The position numbers and the translations under genes were made by a program. A DNA stretch of 11,320 nt, from NCBI GenBank assembly GCA_030951065.1, contig JAUZQH010000220.1:1-11320 (forward strand), written 5' to 3'. This document shows, one piece after another, positions 6,431 to 11,320 of the stretch. Every line of letters begins with the position of its first letter. Within the stretch, counting starts at the first letter, position 1. The notes below the pieces were generated by a model that saw only the letters and a program-made list of their open reading frames with translations, had not been told where the DNA came from and ran no database searches. This stretch comes from Mariprofundus sp. GTDB lineage: Bacteria > Pseudomonadota > Zetaproteobacteria > Mariprofundales > Mariprofundaceae.

Positions 6431-7573
6431 ATGTCCCGAAATCAAACCCCTGAATCCATCATTGCCGGCATTATGGCTGATCTGGCTCCGTTGAAAGGTG
6501 TGCGGGTGATTGCTGCCATGAGCGGCGGGGTGGATTCATCGGTGATGGCGGTGTTGCTCAAAGAAGCCGGGCTGGAGGTGGTTGGGGTATTCCTGAATGT
6601 CTGGGATTATTCGCGTGATGATGTGAGCGGTCACGGTTCCTGCTGTTCGCTGGAAGATTCGTATGATGCACGCCGGGTGGCCGATCATATCGGCATTCCG
6701 TTTTATGCCATGGATATGCGCGAGGAGTTCCGCCGCGATGTGATTGATCCGTTTATTCAGGATTACGAGACAGGCCGCACGCCCAATCCGTGCGAGCGCT
6801 GTAACCGCTTTGTAAAATTCGGGGCGTTGCTGGATGCGGCGGATCAGCTGGAAGCACGATTTGTGGCGACCGGCCACTATGTGCAGCGCCGCGATGCGGA
6901 TGATGGCATCCATGTATTCAAGGGCAGCGATAACAGGAAGGATCAGAGCTACTTTCTGGCCACAACAAATCGCCGGCAGGCCGAACGGATTCTGTTCCCT
7001 GTCGGTAATCTGGAGAAAGACGATACCCGTGATCTGGCCCGTTATTTCAGGCTGGCGACAGCGGAAAAACACGAAAGTCAGGATATCTGCTTTATTCCGG
7101 CCGGAGACCGCATTGCCTTTCTCAAACGGGAAGGTGCGACGGCCGGATTCATGGCCGGCGATATTGTGGATATTGAAGGAAACATACTCGGCCGGCATCA
7201 GGGCATTGCACACTTCACGCTGGGCCAGCGCAAAGGTCTGGGTCTGCCCGATGGCCCGTGGCATGTGGTGGGGCTGGATGGAACGACGGCGCGTGTTGTT
7301 GTCGCACACCCTGAAGATGCCCTGATTTCTGAGGTGGAAGTCGGCGATGTGAGCTGGATTCGCCAGCCGCATGCCGGGGAGAGCATCACGGCCAAAGTGC
7401 GTTACCAGATGCAACCGGCCGGCTGTAGTCTGCAGCCCGAAGATGGATGGGAAGGTGATGGGTTTCACCTTGTTTTCGACAAGCCCCAGAAACCGACTGC
7501 GCCGGGACAGGTGGCGGCCTTTTATGCCGGTGATGAATTGCTGGGTGGCGGTATTGTAAGTAAAATCTGCTGA
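6431..7573 (+). CDS. mnmA: tRNA-specific 2-thiouridylase MnmA (TrmU)
   Basis: MnmA makes the 2-thio group of (c)mnm5s2U34 in the wobble position of Lys, Glu and Gln tRNAs. It adenylates C2 of uridine and takes sulfur from a relay (IscS-TusA-TusBCDE in E. coli). The 380-residue protein has the PP-loop SGGVDSS (31-37) for ATP, then an N-type ATPase domain with GHGSCCS (67-73). The two catalytic cysteines are C121 in TPNPCERCN and C220 in DICFIP. The tRNA-contact region KGSDNRKDQSYFL (164-176) and the C-terminal beta-barrel domain are complete. ATG 6431 follows an in-frame TAA at 6419, so it is the earliest possible ATG. No clear Shine-Dalgarno is seen, which is unusual. It stands alone and converges with the phosphohexomutase gene. 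Confidence 0.95.
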   Translation: MSRNQTPESIIAGIMADLAPLKGVRVIAAMSGGVDSSVMAVLLKEAGLEVVGVFLNVWDYSRDDVSGHGSCCSLEDSYDARRVADHIGIPFYAMDMREEFRRDVIDPFIQDYETGRTPNPCERCNRFVKFGALLDAADQLEARFVATGHYVQRRDADDGIHVFKGSDNRKDQSYFLATTNRRQAERILFPVGNLEKDDTRDLARYFRLATAEKHESQDICFIPAGDRIAFLKREGATAGFMAGDIVDIEGNILGRHQGIAHFTLGQRKGLGLPDGPWHVVGLDGTTARVVVAHPEDALISEVEVGDVSWIRQPHAGESITAKVRYQMQPAGCSLQPEDGWEGDGFHLVFDKPQKPTAPGQVAAFYAGDELLGGGIVSKIC

Positions 7574-7611
7574 GATATTTTTCCGCTGAACAGAATCAGC
7601 GTTTCCTCAGC
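7569..7611. terminator. Nested inverted repeats between convergent mnmA and phosphohexomutase
   Basis: The inner hairpin CGCTGA (7584-7589) / TCAGCG (7596-7601) has a 6-base loop. The outer pair is GCTGAG (7569-7574) / CTCAGC (7606-7611), which overlaps the stop codons of both convergent genes. The T-tract after the stem is short (TTT), so it is a weak or bidirectional terminator candidate rather than a canonical one. Confidence 0.5.
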
Positions 7612-8965
7612 GATTGTTCTCCAGCCATGTATCAATCAGTTCACGCATTTCCGCCAGTCGTTTTTTGTTCGGAGCTTCAAAGCGCATGACCAGTGCCGGC
7701 TGCGTATTGGATGCGCGCAGTAATCCCCAGCCATCGCCGAAATTGATACGCATACCGTCAATGTCGATAATATCATACCCGAGTGCCCGGAAATGCTCGA
7801 TAGCCTCGTCCACCAGGTCGAACTTCCTTGCATCACTGCATGCAATACGCAATTCAGGCGTGGTTTCGGAGTGAGGTACATCGTTTAACAGTTCGGAAAA
7901 TGTAGCGCCGGTATCGGTCAGCATCTGCATGACACGTGCACCGGCATAGGCGGCATCATCAAAACCGAAGAATCTGTCGGCAAAAAACATATGCCCGCTC
8001 ATTTCACCGGCCAGCAGGGCACCGGTTTCTTTCATCTTCGCCTTGATCGGTGAGTGGCCGGTGCGCCACATGACCGGTTTGCCACCGGCCTGCCGGATGC
8101 CATCGTACATGTGCTGTGAACATTTGACTTCGGAAATAATCGTGGCTCCGGGCTGTTGTTTAAGCAGATGCCGGGCCAGCAATAACAACAGCATATCGGC
8201 CCAGACAATCTGACCTTTTTCATCGACAACCCCGATGCGGTCACCATCGCCGTCAAAGGCGATGCCCAGATCAGCACTGTGCCTGATGACGGTATCAGCC
8301 AGATCGACCATGTTTTCGGCAATGGTCGGATCGGGGTGATGGTTCGGGAAACGGCCATCCGGTTCGCAATACAATTCAATCACTTCGCAGCCGATACGTC
8401 GATATAGCGGGGCCGCAATAATGCCGGATGGTCCGTTGCCGGCATCGATGACAACCTTGAGCGGATGAGAAAGCCGGCAGTCGGCGGTAATAAAACGGGT
8501 ATAATCATCCACCACACTTTGCGGGGTAACAGAACCAGGCGTGTCTGCATTGGGCAGGTCTTTTTGCATCAGCGCTTTCAGGGTCTGGATGTCTTCACCG
8601 TACAGACTCGACTTTCCCAGCATCATTTTGAAGCCGTTGTATTCACCGGGATTATGACTGGCGGTGACCATGATGCAGCCTGCGATATCGAGCCGGTAAA
8701 CGGCATAATAGGCCAGTGGCGTTGGAGCAATACCGATATCAATCACATGGCGACCGGCATCGGTCAGCCCCCGTATCACAGATGTTTGCAGGGCAGGGCC
8801 GGAGAGTCGCACATCCCGGCCGATGGCCACAACACGCTGATCATCTGCAGGCAGCATAGCGGCAAAAGCTTTACCCAGCCGGTAAGCCAGGTCTTCAGTG
8901 ATATCTGTGCCGGCAATACCGCGAATATCGTATTCGCGAAAAGCGTGATGTGGAAATTGCTTCAA
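7607..8965 (-). CDS. Phosphomannomutase/phosphoglucomutase (AlgC/ManB type)
   Basis: This cytoplasmic alpha-D-phosphohexomutase interconverts the 6- and 1-phosphates of mannose and/or glucose. It feeds GDP-mannose and UDP-glucose to polysaccharide and LPS synthesis. Of 452 residues, the four family domains show their loops: the catalytic phosphoserine in TASHNP (S about 103), the Mg site DGDGDR (about 238-243), the sugar-binding GEMSGH (about 320-325) and the phosphate-binding RASNTQP (about 416-422). The N-terminal FREYDIRG is typical of AlgC-like enzymes. The start is TTG at 8963-8965, with AGGA 7 bases upstream. The next in-frame methionine lies deep inside the conserved fold, so TTG is firmly preferred. 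It is divergent from rep and convergent with mnmA. Glucose versus mannose preference cannot be read from motifs. Confidence 0.92.
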   Translation of the reverse strand: MKQFPHHAFREYDIRGIAGTDITEDLAYRLGKAFAAMLPADDQRVVAIGRDVRLSGPALQTSVIRGLTDAGRHVIDIGIAPTPLAYYAVYRLDIAGCIMVTASHNPGEYNGFKMMLGKSSLYGEDIQTLKALMQKDLPNADTPGSVTPQSVVDDYTRFITADCRLSHPLKVVIDAGNGPSGIIAAPLYRRIGCEVIELYCEPDGRFPNHHPDPTIAENMVDLADTVIRHSADLGIAFDGDGDRIGVVDEKGQIVWADMLLLLLARHLLKQQPGATIISEVKCSQHMYDGIRQAGGKPVMWRTGHSPIKAKMKETGALLAGEMSGHMFFADRFFGFDDAAYAGARVMQMLTDTGATFSELLNDVPHSETTPELRIACSDARKFDLVDEAIEHFRALGYDIIDIDGMRINFGDGWGLLRASNTQPALVMRFEAPNKKRLAEMRELIDTWLENNR

Positions 8966-9002
8966 GGTCTTATCCTGTTAAATCAAGTTCAAAATCTTGC
9001 AC

Positions 9003-9030
9003 CGCAGAGTACGCGGAGTTGCGCAGAGTA
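9003..9030. repeat. Three 9-bp tandem repeats (CGCRGAGTW)
   Basis: CGCAGAGTA (9003-9011), CGCGGAGTT (9012-9020) and, after one G, CGCAGAGTA (9022-9030) lie in the spacer between the phosphohexomutase and rep genes. Short CGCAGAG-type repeats of this look occur as dispersed intergenic elements in many bacterial genomes (from memory). Alternatively this could be a multi-site operator for either divergent gene. Confidence 0.55.
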
Positions 9031-9056
9031 AGGCATAAAAAACACATAGCATTGCT

Positions 9057-9062
9057 TATAAT
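9057..9062 (+). promoter_or_regulatory. Sigma-70-type -10 box (TATAAT) upstream of rep
   Basis: A perfect TATAAT lies 46 bp before the rep start. No good -35 is seen 16-18 bp upstream (only CATAAA-like sequence), so the promoter would be weak or activator-dependent. A second TATAAA at 9071-9076 is a weaker alternative. Confidence 0.4.
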
Positions 9063-9080
9063 CCGGCAACTATAAATCCT

Positions 9081-9101
9081 GCGCTTGCGATACGGAAGCG
9101 C
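9081..9101 (+). promoter_or_regulatory. Hairpin overlapping the rep ribosome-binding site
   Basis: GCGCTT (9081-9086) is complementary to AAGCGC (9096-9101) with a 9-base loop. The right arm contains the last bases of the probable Shine-Dalgarno GGAAG (9094-9098). Folding would partly hide the ribosome-binding site and could lower rep translation. The stem is only 6 bp, so its relevance is uncertain. Confidence 0.35.
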
Positions 9102-9107
9102 CTGCTT

Positions 9108-11081
9108 ATGCTGCCCCCCATGTCAGCATCTTCATCCACCTCCCAACTCAATGAAGAACAGTATCGCGCCGTATTTCATCGTGGCGGACCACTGCTGGTG
9201 CTTGCCGGCGCAGGTTCGGGCAAAACCCGTGTGATTACCGAACGCATCGCCGCGCTGGTGGAGCGCGATGTGCCGGAAGATGCCATTACGGCGGTAACCT
9301 TTACCAACAAGGCAGCGCGTGAAATGCGACAGCGACTGCATCAACGCCTCGGTGACAAGGCCGGGCGGTTGCGTATCTGTACATTTCATTCGCTCGGTTT
9401 GTCCATTGTCCGCGAGCATGCAACGCTGGCAGGCCGGCGTGCCAATGTGTCGATCTTTGCCGGAGCGGAGCAGAAATCAGCCATGAAATCCGTGTTGTCG
9501 GAAATGAAGTTGCCTGCCGATGCCGATCAGGTCGACCGCACCCTGTCGCGTATTTCGCTGCTCAAAAACGGGCTGATTGAGCAACATGACAATCAGCTGT
9601 CAGCGATCCGCGAACACTATGATGAATTGCTGCAACGTATGAATGCTGTCGATTTCGATGACCTGATGGTATTACCGATCCGGTTGCTGGAAGAGCATGC
9701 CGATGTGCGGGCGCTGTGGCAGATGCGGGCACGCCATTTTCTGGTCGATGAATATCAGGATTCCTCGCGTATTCAGTATCAGTGGGTACGCTTGCTGGTT
9801 CCCGAACATGGAAATCTGACCGTGGTGGGGGACGACGATCAGTCGATTTATGGCTGGCGCGGCGCTGAAGTGAAGAATCTGTTCCAGTTGCAGCGTGATT
9901 ATCCGGAGCTGACCGTGATACGGCTGGAGGAGAATTACCGTTCCACCGCCTCGATTCTGGATGCTTCCAATTCATTGATCGCCAAAAACTCCGAGCGGCT
10001 GGGGAAGACGCTGCGTTCCAATCTGGGACAGGGAAAACCGGTAAGAATCTGGGAGTCTCCCAATCCCGAGGAAGAAGCACGGCGCGTAGCCGGGGATATC
10101 AAGGCGCGACGTGCGACTTCCGAAGCCGGCTGGGATGATTTCTGCGTGCTGTATCGGGCATCCTATCAGGCACGAGCCGTGGAAATCGCCATGCGCGAGT
10201 CACAGATCCCCTATCATATCAGCGGTGGCCTGTCCTTTTTCGACCGGGCCGAAATTCAGGATGTGCTGGCTTATCTGCGCCTGATTGCCAATGCCGATGA
10301 TGATCTGGCTTTTATGCGTGCGATTGCCAGGCCGCGGCGCGGTATCGGGGCCAAAGCGCTGGGTGAACTGGGCGATTTTGCCATGGCACACGGCTGTTCT
10401 TTGCTCGGTGCCTGTACGCATGAGGATTTAACGCACCAGCGTGCCGTGAAGCTACGTGAATTCGGCGATTTGATGGTGGCGCTTTCCTTTCAGTTCAAAC
10501 ACGGGGAAGCGGATGATGCTTTTGATGCCTTGCTCGATATGACACTGCTGGAAGCGGCCATTCGGGCGGAAGCCGACAGTGAGGAGATGGCCGAACGGCG
10601 TATGGGTAATCTGATGGAGTTACGCCGCTGGTGGATTATGCATACGGAGAACGGCGGTGATCTTCCCGATTTTCTGCAACATATTTTCCTGCTGGCGGAT
10701 AAAGCCGATGACGATCCATCCGCTCAGGTGCGGCTGATGACGGTGCATGCGGCCAAGGGGCTGGAATTCGATCATGTCTATGTCATCGGTATGGAGGACG
10801 GTATTTTTCCGCATTCCAGTGCACTGGAAGAAAACAGAATGGAGGAGGAGCGCCGGCTGATGTATGTGGCTATGACGCGGGCCCGGTTTCATCTGACACT
10901 CAGTTATGCACGCGTACGCCAAAGGTTCGGACAGAAAGAAAAAACGGCGCCGTCACCGTTTCTGAAAGAACCGGATCAATCGGTAATGCGCTGGGTGGAT
11001 AAGGAACTCGACAGTGAAGAAGCCAGAGAGGAAGCCGAAGATCATATGGCGGCCATGCGCAAGGCTCTTGGACTGGTTTAG
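9108..11081 (+). CDS. rep: ATP-dependent DNA helicase Rep (UvrD/Rep superfamily 1)
   Basis: Rep is a 3'-5' SF1A helicase that restarts or clears stalled replication forks. The 657 residues carry the full motif set: LNEEQYRAV (Q motif), the Walker A AGAGSGKT (33-40), TFTNKAAREM (64-73), the Walker B VDEYQDSS (213-220), GDDDQSIYGWRGA (241-253), ENYRST (275-280), MTVHAAKGLEF (motif V, about 540) and EERRLMYVAMTRAR (motif VI, about 575). FDDLMVLP before motif II and the length (Rep about 670, UvrD about 720) favour Rep over UvrD/PcrA. The C-terminal stretch SPFLKEPDQSVMRWVDKE also matches the Rep end better than the UvrD tail. ATG 9108 is chosen over ATG 9120 because GGAAG lies 9 bases ahead of 9108 and nothing suitable precedes 9120. 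It converges with the Rrf2 gene, leaving a 34-bp spacer. Confidence 0.92.
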   Translation: MLPPMSASSSTSQLNEEQYRAVFHRGGPLLVLAGAGSGKTRVITERIAALVERDVPEDAITAVTFTNKAAREMRQRLHQRLGDKAGRLRICTFHSLGLSIVREHATLAGRRANVSIFAGAEQKSAMKSVLSEMKLPADADQVDRTLSRISLLKNGLIEQHDNQLSAIREHYDELLQRMNAVDFDDLMVLPIRLLEEHADVRALWQMRARHFLVDEYQDSSRIQYQWVRLLVPEHGNLTVVGDDDQSIYGWRGAEVKNLFQLQRDYPELTVIRLEENYRSTASILDASNSLIAKNSERLGKTLRSNLGQGKPVRIWESPNPEEEARRVAGDIKARRATSEAGWDDFCVLYRASYQARAVEIAMRESQIPYHISGGLSFFDRAEIQDVLAYLRLIANADDDLAFMRAIARPRRGIGAKALGELGDFAMAHGCSLLGACTHEDLTHQRAVKLREFGDLMVALSFQFKHGEADDAFDALLDMTLLEAAIRAEADSEEMAERRMGNLMELRRWWIMHTENGGDLPDFLQHIFLLADKADDDPSAQVRLMTVHAAKGLEFDHVYVIGMEDGIFPHSSALEENRMEEERRLMYVAMTRARFHLTLSYARVRQRFGQKEKTAPSPFLKEPDQSVMRWVDKELDSEEAREEAEDHMAAMRKALGLV

Positions 11082-11115
11082 AACGCCCTGAGTCGTCTGG
11101 GCCGGTAACCGGGGG

Positions 11116-11320
11116 TCAGGTTTTTGGCATATCCAGCAGCATGGTGATTTCCGTTTTATTCTGCAGCACATCTGCCAGGCTATACGAAGCCAGTACATCC
11201 ATGAATGCCTTTTGCGCCTTGTAGAGCGCCTGTCTTAATGCACATGCCGGTAAAATCGGGCAGGTGTTTGTTTCGACATCAAAGCATTCCAGCAGGGTGG
11301 CATTGGGGTCTGTGTGGTTG
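11116..11320 (-). CDS. Rrf2-family transcriptional regulator, NsrR-like, C-terminal part (cut by window edge)
   Basis: This is the last about 68 residues of a small winged-helix regulator of the Rrf2 family (IscR/NsrR/RirA). The family's three cluster-binding cysteines are visible in LLECFDVETNTCPILPAC, with spacing C-x7-C-x5-C, followed by the dimerisation helix ALRQALYKAQKAFMDVLASY and the family phrase SLADVL. The protein ends MLLDMPKT. The DNA-binding domain and start lie beyond position 11320. NsrR-like members sense nitric oxide through an Fe-S cluster. The NPILPAC-like region resembles NsrR more than IscR (which has CxxxxxCCxxH-like spacing), but the signal sensed here is inference. 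It is transcribed toward rep with a 34-bp convergent gap. Confidence 0.87.
   Translation of the reverse strand, partial: NHTDPNATLLECFDVETNTCPILPACALRQALYKAQKAFMDVLASYSLADVLQNKTEITMLLDMPKT

Noticed and set aside
6408..6494. Short upstream frame (MTAVKLRACPEIK and on, 28 codons) overlapping the mnmA start
   Set aside because: It has no clear ribosome-binding site and ends inside mnmA; there is no regulatory codon pattern to support a leader peptide.
6536..7468. 310-codon open frame antisense to mnmA
   Set aside because: It lies wholly within the complete, motif-verified mnmA gene, has no recognisable domain, and its composition is what the antisense codon pattern of a GC-rich gene produces.
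8465..9031. 188-codon open frame antisense to the phosphohexomutase
   Set aside because: It covers the conserved N-terminal half of a real gene in antisense and shows no domain or ribosome-binding site.
9562..10080. 172-codon open frame antisense to rep
   Set aside because: It is a shadow of the helicase motifs region; arginine- and serine-rich with no protein-like pattern.
11100..11116. CCGG-TAA-CCGG palindrome between rep and the Rrf2 gene
   Set aside because: The 4-bp stem is too short, and the T-run lies 8 or more bases away inside the Rrf2 coding end.
1..11320. CRISPR array, tRNA/rRNA genes, toxin-antitoxin pair or anti-phage system
   Set aside because: I looked for regularly spaced repeats, tRNA-like ends and small gene pairs and saw none. 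Rep is a housekeeping helicase here, with no nuclease or other defence partner beside it.

Overview
The window is about 11.3 kb of ordinary proteobacterial chromosome at moderate GC, with mostly housekeeping genes and one scarred accessory patch. Organism: thioredoxin, RumA/RlmD-type rRNA methyltransferase, MnmA, an AlgC-type phosphohexomutase, a Rep-type helicase and an NsrR-like Rrf2 regulator together suggest a gamma- or zeta-like proteobacterium with an outer membrane. The exact lineage is inference only; I cannot place it from sequence alone.

Layout. 1-106 (minus) is the start of thioredoxin, cut by the window edge. It diverges from a MidA/NDUFAF7-type methyltransferase (173-1312). From 1313 to 3181 the region is damaged: a truncated, frameshifted second copy of the start of the rlmD-like gene (1339-1534); an unassigned patch with possible gene debris (1535-1905); an intact outer-membrane beta-barrel gene (1906-2508) with a strong hairpin terminator; and a Y1/REP-associated transposase remnant with at least three frameshifts (2679-3181). 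The remnant runs directly into the intact rlmD-like gene.

3162-6315 (plus) is a tightly packed probable operon: an rRNA m5U methyltransferase, a solute-binding lipoprotein (start overlaps by 4 bp) and a VOC/glyoxalase-like protein (start overlaps by 1 bp). mnmA (6431-7573) follows after a gap holding a compound hairpin. It faces a phosphomannomutase/phosphoglucomutase gene on the minus strand (7607-8965, TTG start). A divergent spacer with three 9-bp tandem repeats and a -10-like box leads to rep (9108-11081). rep converges on the 3' part of an Rrf2-family Fe-S regulator (11116-11320, minus, cut by the window edge).

How the genes relate: two genes modify RNA (rlmD-like and mnmA), one supplies redox power (trxA), one makes sugar phosphates for envelope polysaccharide, and one unwinds DNA at stalled forks. 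I see no coherent new multi-gene system. The most informative anomaly is the rlmD-like partial duplication plus transposase scar at 1339-3181, including a 58-bp tract that is identical between the two otherwise diverged copies.
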